Origin: Mesorhizobium_K sp040049215
GTDB lineage: Bacteria; Pseudomonadota; Alphaproteobacteria; Rhizobiales; Rhizobiaceae
Assembly (NCBI RefSeq): GCF_040049215.1
Contig: NZ_JBDZDN010000003.1
Coordinates: 186,001 to 250,000 of the forward strand
Length of the DNA stretch: 64,000 nucleotides
Direction: 5' to 3'
Below the pieces are notes generated by a model. That model saw only the letters and a program-made list of their open reading frames with translations, was not told the DNA's origin and ran no database searches. Shown one piece after another: positions 56,408-64,000 of the stretch (positions within the stretch are counted from its first letter, which is position 1; every line of letters begins with the position of its first letter). A program made the translations under genes and the position numbers.

Positions 56408-58570
56408 ATGAACCAGCACGCCACACTCAGCCAAGCCCCCGTTCCGCAGGCAAAGCCGAAGATCGGCCATTCGGCCTGTCCGCACGACTGCCCCTCGACC
56501 TGCGCGCTCGACGTCGAGCTCTTGTCCGACACCCGCATCGGCCGCGTCCATGGCGACAAGAAAAACAGCTACACGGCCGGCGTCATCTGCGCCAAGGTCG
56601 CGCGCTACGCCGACCGCGTCCACCATCCCGACCGCCTGCTGAAGCCGCTGGTGCGCTCGGGCGCCAAGGGCGAGGGGGCCTGGAAGGAATCGAGCTGGGA
56701 AGCCGCGCTCGATCTCGTGGCGGAAAAGTTCATCGCGGCGGAAGAAAAACTCGGCAGCGAGACGGTGTGGCCCTATTTCTACGCCGGCACGATGGGGCTG
56801 GTGCAGCGCGACGGCATAGAGCGGCTGCGCCACGCCAAGAAATATTCCGGCTTCTTCAGCTCGATCTGCACCAATCTCGCCTGGACCGGATGGTATATGG
56901 GGGCAGGAGCCCTGCACGGCTCCGACCCCAGGGAGATGGCGAAGTCCGACTGCGTCGTCATCTGGGGCACCAATGCGGTCGCCACGCAGGTCAATGTGAT
57001 GACCCATGCCATCCGCGCCCGCAAGGAACGCGGCGCGAAAATCGTCGTCATCGATATCTACGACAACGCTACGATGAAGCAGGCCGACATGGGCCTGATC
57101 CTCAAACCCGGCACCGACGGCGCGCTCGCCTGCGCGGTCATGCATGTGCTTTTCCGCGAGGGTTTGGCCGACCGCGCCTATCTGGAGAAATACACCGACG
57201 ATCCGCACGGACTGGAGGCGCATCTCAAGGACAAGACGCCGGAATGGGCGGCGGACATCACCGGCCTGTCAGTCGCCGAGATCGAGGCTTTCGCGCATCT
57301 CGTCGGCACGACGAAGCGCACCTTCTTCCGTCTCGGCTACGGCTTTGCCCGCCAGCGCAACGGCTCGGTCAACATGCATGCGGCTCTGTCGGTCGCGGCG
57401 GTGACCGGCTGCTGGCAATATGAGGGCGGCGGCGCCTTTCACTCCAATTCCGGCATCTTCAAGTTCGACAAGGGGCTCCTCGAGGGCACGCGGCTGCGCG
57501 ACCCCGACATCCGCTATCTCGACCATTCGCGCATCGGCCCGGTGCTCACCAGCGCGCCCGACGCACTGTATGGCGGTCCGCCGGTGACGGCGATGCTGAT
57601 CCAGAACACCAATCCGGTGAACGTCGCCCCCGAGCAGCGGCTGGTGAAGCAAGGCTTCCTGCGCGACGATCTCTTCACCTGCGTGCACGAGCAGTTCATG
57701 ACCGACACGGCCAGGCTCGCCGACGTCGTGCTGCCGGCCACAATGTTCCTCGAGCATGACGACATCTATCGCGGCGGCGGCAACCAGCACATCAATCTCG
57801 GCCCCAAGGTGATCGATCCGCCGGAGGGGCCGCGCACCAACCATTTCGTCATCGAGGAGCTGGCCAAGCGCCTCGGCGTGGCGCATCTGCCGGGCTTCGG
57901 CATGACCGAGCGCGAGCATATCGACGTCATGCTCGGCAAGCGCGGCTACGGCGACTTCGAATCGCTGAAGGAAGCGAAGTGGCTCGACGTGCAGCCGGAT
58001 TTCGAGACCGCGCATTTCCTTAGGGGATTCGGCCACCCGGACGGCAAGTTCCGATTCAAGCCGCAGTGGGTGGGAGGTCTTGCGCCCGGCAAGCCGCCGA
58101 AAAGCATGGGCGTCGCTTTCGGTCCCCACGACCGTCTTCCGGAATTCCCCGATCATGTCGATCTGATTGAGGTGGCGGATGCGGAGCATCCGTTCCGGCT
58201 GGCGACCTCGCCGGCGCGCAGCTTCCTCAATTCCAGCTTCGCCGAGACGGCGGCCTCGAAAGCCAGGGAGGGCGGGCGGCCGGAACTTCTGGTCCATCCA
58301 GAGGACGCGGAGCGGCTCGGATTCGCCGAAGGCGACCGCGTCGAGATCGGCAACACGCGCGGCGAAGTCGTTTTGCACGCAAAACTCTTCGGCGGAATGA
58401 AGCGCGGCGTGGTGATCGCCGAGGGCATCTGGCCGAACGACGCGCATGAGCGCGGCGAGGGCATCAACGTCCTGACCGGCGCCGACGCGCCGGCGCCCTA
58501 TGGCGGCGCCGCCTTCCACGACAACAAGGTGTGGGTGCGGGCGGCTGTCGCCCAGGCACCTACGGCGTGA
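56408..58570 (+). CDS. Molybdopterin oxidoreductase
   Basis: The 720-residue protein is a DMSO-reductase-family enzyme. An N-terminal [4Fe-4S] site (CPHDCPSTC...GVICAKV) and the bis-MGD-binding domains follow the family order. A Cys (SSICTNLAW, near 156) sits in the catalytic region, and the end is the typical molydopterin dinucleotide-binding domain (GFAEGDRVEIGNTRGEV). No twin-arginine signal is seen, so it is cytoplasmic. The electron partner is not encoded nearby. It needs the cofactor made by MoaD/E. Confidence 0.88.
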   Translation: MNQHATLSQAPVPQAKPKIGHSACPHDCPSTCALDVELLSDTRIGRVHGDKKNSYTAGVICAKVARYADRVHHPDRLLKPLVRSGAKGEGAWKESSWEAALDLVAEKFIAAEEKLGSETVWPYFYAGTMGLVQRDGIERLRHAKKYSGFFSSICTNLAWTGWYMGAGALHGSDPREMAKSDCVVIWGTNAVATQVNVMTHAIRARKERGAKIVVIDIYDNATMKQADMGLILKPGTDGALACAVMHVLFREGLADRAYLEKYTDDPHGLEAHLKDKTPEWAADITGLSVAEIEAFAHLVGTTKRTFFRLGYGFARQRNGSVNMHAALSVAAVTGCWQYEGGGAFHSNSGIFKFDKGLLEGTRLRDPDIRYLDHSRIGPVLTSAPDALYGGPPVTAMLIQNTNPVNVAPEQRLVKQGFLRDDLFTCVHEQFMTDTARLADVVLPATMFLEHDDIYRGGGNQHINLGPKVIDPPEGPRTNHFVIEELAKRLGVAHLPGFGMTEREHIDVMLGKRGYGDFESLKEAKWLDVQPDFETAHFLRGFGHPDGKFRFKPQWVGGLAPGKPPKSMGVAFGPHDRLPEFPDHVDLIEVADAEHPFRLATSPARSFLNSSFAETAASKAREGGRPELLVHPEDAERLGFAEGDRVEIGNTRGEVVLHAKLFGGMKRGVVIAEGIWPNDAHERGEGINVLTGADAPAPYGGAAFHDNKVWVRAAVAQAPTA

Positions 58571-59273
58571 ACCGCGCCAGCGCCTCGAGGTCGAGATCGT
58601 CGCTCCACGAACGCGGCGAGAACAGCCGGGCGTTCCCGTCGCCGGCGCTTTCGCCGAGATCGGCGAAGACGGTGCGCCGTTCGACCATCCTGGCCTTGCC
58701 GTCCGCAACCAGCCGCAGCGCCAGCGGATAGAGCTCGTGCTCGGCCTTCAGCACGCGGGCAGCGAGTTCAGCCTCGCTGTCGCCGGCGAGCACGGGCACC
58801 GCGGCCTGCGCGATGACCGGCCCCGCATCGGTCTCGGCGGTCACGAAATGCACGGTGCAGCCGTGGATGCGAACGCCCGCTTCGAGTGCCCGCCGATGGG
58901 TGTCGAGACCCTTGAAGGAGGGCAGCAGGGCAGGGTGGATGTTGATCAGCTTGCCTTCCCATCGCTCGACGAAGCGGGCGGTCAGGATGCGCATGTAGCC
59001 GGCGAGGCAGACGATGTCCGTTTCGAGTTCCTGCAGCGCGGCGTCGATGGCGCTGTCATGCGCTTCCTTGCTGGCATAGTCGGAGCGCGGCAGGGCAATG
59101 GTGCCGATGCCCCTGTCGCCGGCGAACAGCAGGCCCGGCGCTTCCGGCGTATCGGAAACGACGCCGACGATCTCGGCCGGATAGGAGCTGTCCCGCGCGG
59201 CCTCGATCAGCCTGGCCATGTTGGTTCCGCGCCCCGAAATCAGGATCGCGACGCGCTTGCGGCCGCCGTTCAT
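58560..59273 (-). CDS. purN: Phosphoribosylglycinamide formyltransferase
   Basis: This 237-residue enzyme adds a formyl group from 10-formyl-THF to GAR. It begins [17 protein letters not shown] and has the catalytic [10 protein letters not shown] and [14 protein letters not shown]. Its ATG overlaps the purM stop (3' end of purM at 59270), so the two are translationally coupled. Its own 3' end overlaps the convergent molybdopterin gene by 11 bp. Confidence 0.97.
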   Translation of the reverse strand: MNGGRKRVAILISGRGTNMARLIEAARDSSYPAEIVGVVSDTPEAPGLLFAGDRGIGTIALPRSDYASKEAHDSAIDAALQELETDIVCLAGYMRILTARFVERWEGKLINIHPALLPSFKGLDTHRRALEAGVRIHGCTVHFVTAETDAGPVIAQAAVPVLAGDSEAELAARVLKAEHELYPLALRLVADGKARMVERRTVFADLGESAGDGNARLFSPRSWSDDLDLEALARFTP

Positions 59274-60328
59274 AGTGCGATCGAGCCCCGGTATATGACG
59301 CCGGCGTCCCGGCGCGGCACGATGCGGCCGATCGGCGTGACGGTCTCGCCGGCTTCCTGCAGCACAGCGGCTACCTGGGCCGCCTGGCCCGAAGCAACCG
59401 CCAGGACCATGCCGACGCCGCAGTTGAAGGTGCGCATCATTTCGTTCGCCGCGACGCCGCCTGTCTTCGCCAGCCATGAGAACACGGGTGGAACCTCGAT
59501 CGAATCGAGATCGAGCTCGGCTGAGAAGTCCTTGGGCAGGACGCGCGGGATGTTTTCGGGAAAACCGCCGCCGGTGATGTGGGCAAGGGCCTTGATGCCG
59601 TGCGTGCCGCGGATCGCCTGGAGCACCGGCTTCACATAGATGCGGGTCGGCTCCAGCAGCGCCTCGGCAAGCGTCAGCCCGTCGGCGAAGGGGGCCGCGT
59701 CGCTCCAGCCGAGCCCCGACATCGCCACGACGCGGCGGACCAGCGAGAAGCCGTTGGAATGGAGGCCCGAAGACGCGAGCCCGAGCAGCACGTCGCCCTC
59801 GACGATGTCGTCGGTCGGCAGCAACTGGCCGCGTTCGGCGGCGCCCACCGCGAAACCCGCAAGGTCGTAGTCGTTGCCGTGATACATGCCCGGCATCTCC
59901 GCCGTCTCGCCGCCGATCAGCGCGCAGCCTGCCAGGCGGCACCCCGCCGCTATGCCGCCGATGATGGCGGCGCCCTGGTCGGGATCGAGCTTGCCGGTTG
60001 CGAAATAATCGAGGAAGAACAGCGGTTCCGCACCCTGGACCACGATATCGTTGACGCACATGGCAACGAGGTCGATGCCGATCGTGTCATGCTTGCCGGC
60101 GTCGATGGCGATCTTGAGCTTGGTGCCGACGCCGTCATTGGCCGCCACGAGGACCGGGTCCGAAAAGCCCGCGGCCTTGAGGTCGAACAGCCCCCCGAAA
60201 CCGCCGATCTCGCCGTCGGCGCCGGGCCGGCGGGTCGAGCGCACGGCCGGCTTGATCTTCTCGACCAAGAGATTACCGGCATCGATGTCGACGCCGGCCT
60301 CGGCATAGGTGAGCCCGTTCTTTGTCAT
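59270..60328 (-). CDS. purM: Phosphoribosylformylglycinamidine cyclo-ligase
   Basis: This 352-residue AIR synthetase closes the imidazole ring in purine synthesis. It shows [40 protein letters not shown] and [11 protein letters not shown]. The ATG at 60328 is the start of the conserved sequence ([19 protein letters not shown]). It forms an operon with purN. Confidence 0.97.
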   Translation of the reverse strand: MTKNGLTYAEAGVDIDAGNLLVEKIKPAVRSTRRPGADGEIGGFGGLFDLKAAGFSDPVLVAANDGVGTKLKIAIDAGKHDTIGIDLVAMCVNDIVVQGAEPLFFLDYFATGKLDPDQGAAIIGGIAAGCRLAGCALIGGETAEMPGMYHGNDYDLAGFAVGAAERGQLLPTDDIVEGDVLLGLASSGLHSNGFSLVRRVVAMSGLGWSDAAPFADGLTLAEALLEPTRIYVKPVLQAIRGTHGIKALAHITGGGFPENIPRVLPKDFSAELDLDSIEVPPVFSWLAKTGGVAANEMMRTFNCGVGMVLAVASGQAAQVAAVLQEAGETVTPIGRIVPRRDAGVIYRGSIAL

Positions 60329-60503
60329 TGCTCCATCCCTGCGCGGCTGTCGTGTGCGGCTATTCGCATGAACGGATGCCGCCCGCAAGAAGCCGGGCCG
60401 CCTCCGCGCCGCTTCCTTGGACGAACAGCCGCTTGGCCGCGGCTCTTGCGTGGGAGCATCCGCCGGACCATCTATCCGCGGGGAAAGCAGGGAGGACATT
60501 AGC

Positions 60504-61064
60504 GTGACCGCCGCCAACATGATCACGATGCTGCGCTTCGTGCTGGTGCCGGCCGTGATCTATTGCATGCTCACGATGCGGTGGCAGTTGGCCTTCGCGG
60601 GCTTCGTCGTGGCCGGCGTCTCGGACGCGGTCGACGGCTTCGTCGCGCGCCATTTCAATCAGCGCTCCGAACTCGGCGGCTATCTCGACCCGATGGCGGA
60701 CAAGCTGCTTCTGGTCAGCGTTTTCGTCGTGCTGGGCTGGCTGGACGAATTGCCGCTCTGGCTGGTCATCGCGGCTGTCAGCCGCGACGGGCTCATCGTC
60801 TGCGCCGTTCTGTTGTCGACGGTGATGGGCAACCCGGTCGAAATGAAGCCGCTGATGGTGTCCAAGGCCAATACGGCCGTGCAGATCGTGCTTGCCGCCG
60901 TCGTGCTTGCGGAACTGGCCTTCGACGCGGGTTTCGGGCCTGTTCGCCCTGCCTTGATTATCCTGTCCGGCCTCTTGACCGTGGCTTCGGCTGGAGCCTA
61001 TCTCGTAGCCTGGTCGAGGCACATGAGCAAAGATGGCGAAGGCGGACCGCACGCCGGACAATGA
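60504..61064 (+). CDS. Second CDP-alcohol phosphatidyltransferase
   Basis: This 186-residue membrane protein has the full motif ([20 protein letters not shown] with DPMADK following). It starts with GTG after GGAGG. It resembles cardiolipin-synthase- or PgsA-like enzymes and is distinct from pgsA at 36504. The reaction cannot be fixed. Its 3' end overlaps the next gene by 32 nt. Confidence 0.85.
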   Translation: MTAANMITMLRFVLVPAVIYCMLTMRWQLAFAGFVVAGVSDAVDGFVARHFNQRSELGGYLDPMADKLLLVSVFVVLGWLDELPLWLVIAAVSRDGLIVCAVLLSTVMGNPVEMKPLMVSKANTAVQIVLAAVVLAELAFDAGFGPVRPALIILSGLLTVASAGAYLVAWSRHMSKDGEGGPHAGQ

Positions 61065-62232
61065 GATAGCCGACGCGCTGATCGCCGCGAACTTTCGCCG
61101 GCAGATCGCTTTCTGGCTGATTGCCGGAGCGCTACTCGGACTATTCCTCTTCGTGTTCAGCGGCATTCTGCTGCCTTTCGTGGCCGGCATGGCGCTCGCC
61201 TATTTCCTGGACCCGGTGGCCGACCGGCTGGAGCGCCTCGGTCTCTCGCGCGTGGCGGCGACCTTGCTGATCCTTTTGGCCTTCATCATCGTGCTCGCCA
61301 TCGCGATCGTCATCCTGGCCCCGGTATTGGCGTCGCAGCTTGCCGACCTGCTTGAGAAGGCGCCCGGATATCTGGAGCAATTGCAGGGGCTGATCACCAG
61401 CTTCAATCCGGAGTGGCTCGAGCGGCGCTTCGGGCTCGATGCGGGCAGTCTGCGCGAGGGGCTGAATTCGCTGCTGACTTCCGGTGCGGGCTTCATTGCC
61501 ACCGTTTTCCAGTCGATCTGGAGCTCGGGCGTCGCGCTGTTCAGCATCGCCGCCCTGTTCGTGGTCACGCCAGTCGTCGCCTTCTACATGCTGCTCGACT
61601 GGGACCGGATGATCGCCAGGGTGGACAGTTGGGTGCCGCGCGATCATGTCGAAACCATCCGCGCCCTGGCTACCGACATCAATAGTGCGACCGCCGGCTT
61701 CGTGCGCGGGCAGGGCACGCTGTGCCTCATTCTTGGCATCATGTACGCGGTCGGACTGACGCTGACGGGGCTGAACTTCGGCATCCTGATCGGCCTTTTC
61801 GCCGGCCTGATCAGCTTCATTCCCTACGTCGGCTCTCTGGTCGGCCTGGTGCTTTCGGTCGGCGTGGCTTTCGTGCAGTTCTGGCCGGACTGGATCATGG
61901 TGGTGGCGGTGGCCTGCGTCTTTTTCGTCGGCCAGTTCATAGAAGGCAACATCCTGCAGCCGAAGCTGGTCGGCCAAAGCGTCGGCCTGCATCCCGTCTG
62001 GCTGATGTTCGCGCTGTTCGCCTTCGGCGCCCTGTTCGGCTTCGTCGGGCTGCTGATCGCGGTGCCCGCGGCCGCCGCGATTGCGGTTCTCGTGCGTTTT
62101 GCGATTTCCCGCTACCTGGAGTCGCCGCTCTACAAGGGGCACGTCGAAATCGCTCCCGACCGCGTCTTCGAAGTCAGGGTCAAGCCGAAGCCGGCAGGCC
62201 GCGCCCGCAAAGACGCGGCCCGGGGCGACTGA
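61033..62232 (+). CDS. AI-2E family permease
   Basis: The 399-residue protein has 7-8 membrane spans and a large soluble central region (about 85-160). The AI-2E family ending is present: FGILIGLFAGLISFIPYVGS then FIEGNILQPKLVGQSVGLHPVW. Some members export autoinducer-2, many are of unknown substrate. The start overlaps the phosphatidyltransferase gene; hdaA follows at once, so the three form one transcript. Confidence 0.88.
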   Translation: MAKADRTPDNEIADALIAANFRRQIAFWLIAGALLGLFLFVFSGILLPFVAGMALAYFLDPVADRLERLGLSRVAATLLILLAFIIVLAIAIVILAPVLASQLADLLEKAPGYLEQLQGLITSFNPEWLERRFGLDAGSLREGLNSLLTSGAGFIATVFQSIWSSGVALFSIAALFVVTPVVAFYMLLDWDRMIARVDSWVPRDHVETIRALATDINSATAGFVRGQGTLCLILGIMYAVGLTLTGLNFGILIGLFAGLISFIPYVGSLVGLVLSVGVAFVQFWPDWIMVVAVACVFFVGQFIEGNILQPKLVGQSVGLHPVWLMFALFAFGALFGFVGLLIAVPAAAAIAVLVRFAISRYLESPLYKGHVEIAPDRVFEVRVKPKPAGRARKDAARGD

Positions 62233-62236
62233 CGGC

Positions 62237-62935
62237 ATGGCCGGATCTGACGAGCCTCGCCAAATTCCGCTGGATCTGAGCCATCGGCCGGGGCATTCGC
62301 GCGATGAACTCGTCGTTTCTGACGCCAACAGGCAGGCGGTGGCTCTGATCGATGGCTGGCCGGACTGGCCGGCTACGGTCGTGGTGCTAGCCGGCCCGGC
62401 CGGATCGGGAAAGTCGCATCTTGCCTCGATCTGGGCGGCAAGCGCGAACGCCGTGTTTGTCGATCCGGCCGCAATCGAGGACTGGCTGGAAGGCGCTCCG
62501 CTGACGCATCCCGTGGTGATCGACGACGCGGACGTCGACCTCGACGAGCACGGCCTCTTCCATCTGATCAACGCCGCGCGCGCGGCCGGCACGCACATGC
62601 TGTTGACCTCCAGGCGCTTCCCGTCGGCCTGGGGCGTTCGTCTTCCAGACCTTGCATCGCGGCTGAAGGCCGCGGCGACCGTGGAGATACTGGAGCCCGA
62701 CGATCATCTGCTCGCGGCCGTCGTCACCAAGCTGTTCGCGGACAGGCAGGTGGAGGTCGAGCCGCATGTCGTGCAGTTCCTGGTGCGGCGGATCGAACGG
62801 TCGCTGTCGACCGCGATCGACGTCGTCGACCGGCTGGACCGGATGGCGCTGGAGCAGAAGAGCCGCATCACCCGGGCACTGGCGGCCCAGGCGATAAACG
62901 CCATGGACAGGGGGCAGGCGGAACTCGATCTTTGA
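62237..62935 (+). CDS. hdaA: DnaA-related regulatory inactivator (HdaA-like)
   Basis: The 232-residue AAA protein lacks the DnaA DNA-binding domain. It starts with a clamp-binding type N-terminus (QIPLDLSHRPG), has Walker A GPAGSGKSHL, Walker B VVIDDADVD and the DnaA-like ending VVQFLVRRIERSLSTAIDVVDRLD. HdaA promotes ATP hydrolysis by DnaA on the replicating clamp. The ATG lies 4 nt after the permease stop. Confidence 0.9.
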   Translation: MAGSDEPRQIPLDLSHRPGHSRDELVVSDANRQAVALIDGWPDWPATVVVLAGPAGSGKSHLASIWAASANAVFVDPAAIEDWLEGAPLTHPVVIDDADVDLDEHGLFHLINAARAAGTHMLLTSRRFPSAWGVRLPDLASRLKAAATVEILEPDDHLLAAVVTKLFADRQVEVEPHVVQFLVRRIERSLSTAIDVVDRLDRMALEQKSRITRALAAQAINAMDRGQAELDL

Positions 62936-62940
62936 GCGGG

Positions 62941-62968
62941 GGCCTCGGCGATGTCCGCCGCCGAGGCC
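62941..62968. terminator. Hairpin between hdaA and the vWA gene
   Basis: GGCCTCGGCG (62941-62950) pairs with 62959-62968 around an 8-nt loop. The T run is weak. It separates convergent genes. Confidence 0.5.
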
Positions 62969-62984
62969 CTCTGCGATTGTCCGC

Positions 62985-63611
62985 TTATCTGCGGGCCTTT
63001 GCGCGCTCGGCCGGCGTGAAAGCGGCAGACGCGCGCACGGGACTATGTGCGAACGCCATCGACGCCCGCGCGGCCGCGCCGACGGCTTGCTCCACGCGCT
63101 CTGCGTCGAACGTCATCGTGTTGTCGGCCGCCATGCCGCGCGCCGCTCCCTCCGCGAAGGCATCCTGGTTGGCGCCCAGATAGATGACCAGCCAGTTCTT
63201 TTCCTTCTGCCGCCGTTCCAGCAGCAGCTTGATAGTCTGCTTCGTGTGCTCCCGGCTGGCGTTCTCCAGCCCGTCAGTGAGGATGACGAAGGTGACGCTT
63301 TCATCCTTCCTGAGGTCGGCCTTGTCGATTTCCGCCACCGTTCCGGCGATGGCGTCGTTGAGCGGCGTCATGCCGCGCGGAACGAACGTTTCCTTGGTCA
63401 GCTTGGGCATTTCGCCAGGTTTCTGGCGGTCGAAAACGAGGTCGATGCTCCGGTCGTCGAACAGCGTCAGCGAAATTCGCGCCGACAGGCCGGCATCGGC
63501 GGCAAGCGAATTCACATATTCATTGAAGGCGCTGATCGTCGAATCGCGGCACTCCTCCATCGAACCCGAGCGGTCGAGGAGGATGTGCACGTAAAGCCGT
63601 TTCTTGCTCAT
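62985..63611 (-). CDS. von Willebrand factor A domain protein
   Basis: The 208-residue protein is a single vWA domain with the metal-site DRSGSM at the start, the Thr in RGMTPLND and ILTDGLENAS for the remaining ligands, and a basic tail. It has no signal peptide, so it is cytoplasmic. Such lone vWA proteins resemble tellurite-resistance or MoxR-linked ones, but no partner lies beside it. The ATG at 63611 follows GGAG. Confidence 0.85.
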   Translation of the reverse strand: MSKKRLYVHILLDRSGSMEECRDSTISAFNEYVNSLAADAGLSARISLTLFDDRSIDLVFDRQKPGEMPKLTKETFVPRGMTPLNDAIAGTVAEIDKADLRKDESVTFVILTDGLENASREHTKQTIKLLLERRQKEKNWLVIYLGANQDAFAEGAARGMAADNTMTFDAERVEQAVGAAARASMAFAHSPVRASAAFTPAERAKARR

Positions 63612-63805
63612 GTTACGGTCTCCGATAGCGGCGGCCGATGCCGCAGCGTTACATGACGTAATGTCACGTGAGGTGTTCTCGCCCCGCTTTTTGGCGGTTT
63701 CGCGCTCGCATCGTGGCGAAGCGGCGGTTGCAGCGAGCAAACTGTGTGGCGCTTTGCTCTTGCGTTCACAGGCTGAAAACTCTAGGCACTGCGCACCTGA
63801 GGGTT

Positions 63806-63882
63806 CGGAGTGTAGCGCAGCCTGGTAGCGCACCTGATTTGGGATCAGGGGGTCGTAGGTTCGAATCCTATCACTCCGACCA
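63806..63882 (+). tRNA. tRNA-Pro (anticodon UGG)
   Basis: The 77-nt cloverleaf: acceptor CGGAGTG pairs with CACTCCG, the D arm holds GCGCAGCCTGGTAGCGC, the anticodon stem CCTGA/TCAGG holds TTTGGGA with anticodon TGG, and the T arm holds GGTTCGAATCC. The 3' CCA is encoded. Confidence 0.95.
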
Positions 63883-63973
63883 ATTTTTCCCCGCCTGAAA
63901 AGGCTTTGTTGAAGCGGGCGCGCGCCATTTGCTAGAAGCGTCCTGTCGAATGTGAGTCAGGAATCAGCCAGAC

Positions 63974-64000
63974 ATGTCAGCCCGCATCTTCAGCCCGGCC
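63974..64000 (+). CDS. Start of ETC complex I subunit gene (partial)
   Basis: Only nine codons (MSARIFSPA) are inside the window. They match the start I recall for the rhizobial 'ETC complex I subunit' (NDUFS4-like), which often follows tRNA-Pro. Right neighbour is not visible, so the call is tentative. Confidence 0.45.

Noticed and set aside
63806..63882. tRNA-Pro as an island attachment site
   Set aside because: No second copy of its 3' end and no integrase within the window; flanks look like core genome.

Overview
The window is a high-GC (apart from a few AT-rich patches) alphaproteobacterial chromosome segment. Gene content and order suggest a Rhizobiales member, most likely Phyllobacteriaceae close to Mesorhizobium. 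The pointers are the uvrC-pgsA-moaD-moaE block, a CarB of 1158 residues, an Omp25/31-type porin, a HdaA-type DnaA regulator, rhizobial palindromic repeats, and a final gene start that looks like the ETC complex I subunit downstream of tRNA-Pro(UGG). The genus is an inference from recalled family resemblance; no database was searched.

Layout. (1) 1-4680 is an accessory region. It holds a partial winged-helix-like gene, a toxin-first DUF4258/XRE toxin-antitoxin pair, a 37-residue gene with a strong promoter, a 5'-truncated OLD/TOPRIM nuclease remnant, a displaced second copy of the 3' end of carB, a decayed hicB and a secreted alpha/beta hydrolase. All of it abuts the intact carB (4682-8158), so the carB 3' end looks like an integration hotspot. 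(2) 8300-19500 carries a caspase-TPR protein beside a secreted trypsin-like protease, two regulator-target pairs (MarR with an SDR, ArsR with an MFS exporter), a RibD-like reductase, a DUF411 protein, a zinc metallopeptidase and an SH3 protein. (3) 19500-27000 carries carA, two reductases, a GatB/YqeY protein, an MFS transporter and a Na/Pi cotransporter-like protein. (4) 27330-27960 is a short AT-rich insert with an immunity-like gene fused out of frame to the start of an RcnB-like gene. (5) 28400-44250 is conserved core: holC, rlmJ, an RNase T2, two GSTs, a porin, the folM-like SDR/uvrC/pgsA/moaDE run, ndk, DinB and an ABC-F ATPase. (6) 44279-56210 mixes metabolic genes (GST, PHB depolymerase-like esterase, SDR, TetR) with surface and signalling genes (autotransporter, broken sensor kinase, response regulator) and an AT-rich, doubly broken nuclease-ImmA/IrrE fusion. 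Palindromic repeat elements follow, one of them inside a coding frame. (7) 56400-64000 holds a molybdopterin oxidoreductase, purN/purM, a CDP-alcohol phosphatidyltransferase, an AI-2E-family permease, hdaA, a von Willebrand A protein and tRNA-Pro.

Working together: carA and carB supply the two subunits of carbamoyl-phosphate synthase from separate loci. purM and purN overlap and are cotranscribed for purine synthesis. moaD and moaE form molybdopterin synthase, whose cofactor the oxidoreductase at 56408 would use. The accessory parts show repeated gene decay: a duplicated carB end, broken hicB, truncated OLD, frameshifted GST and kinase, and a broken ImmA fusion. This is what successive insertions and erosion would leave.
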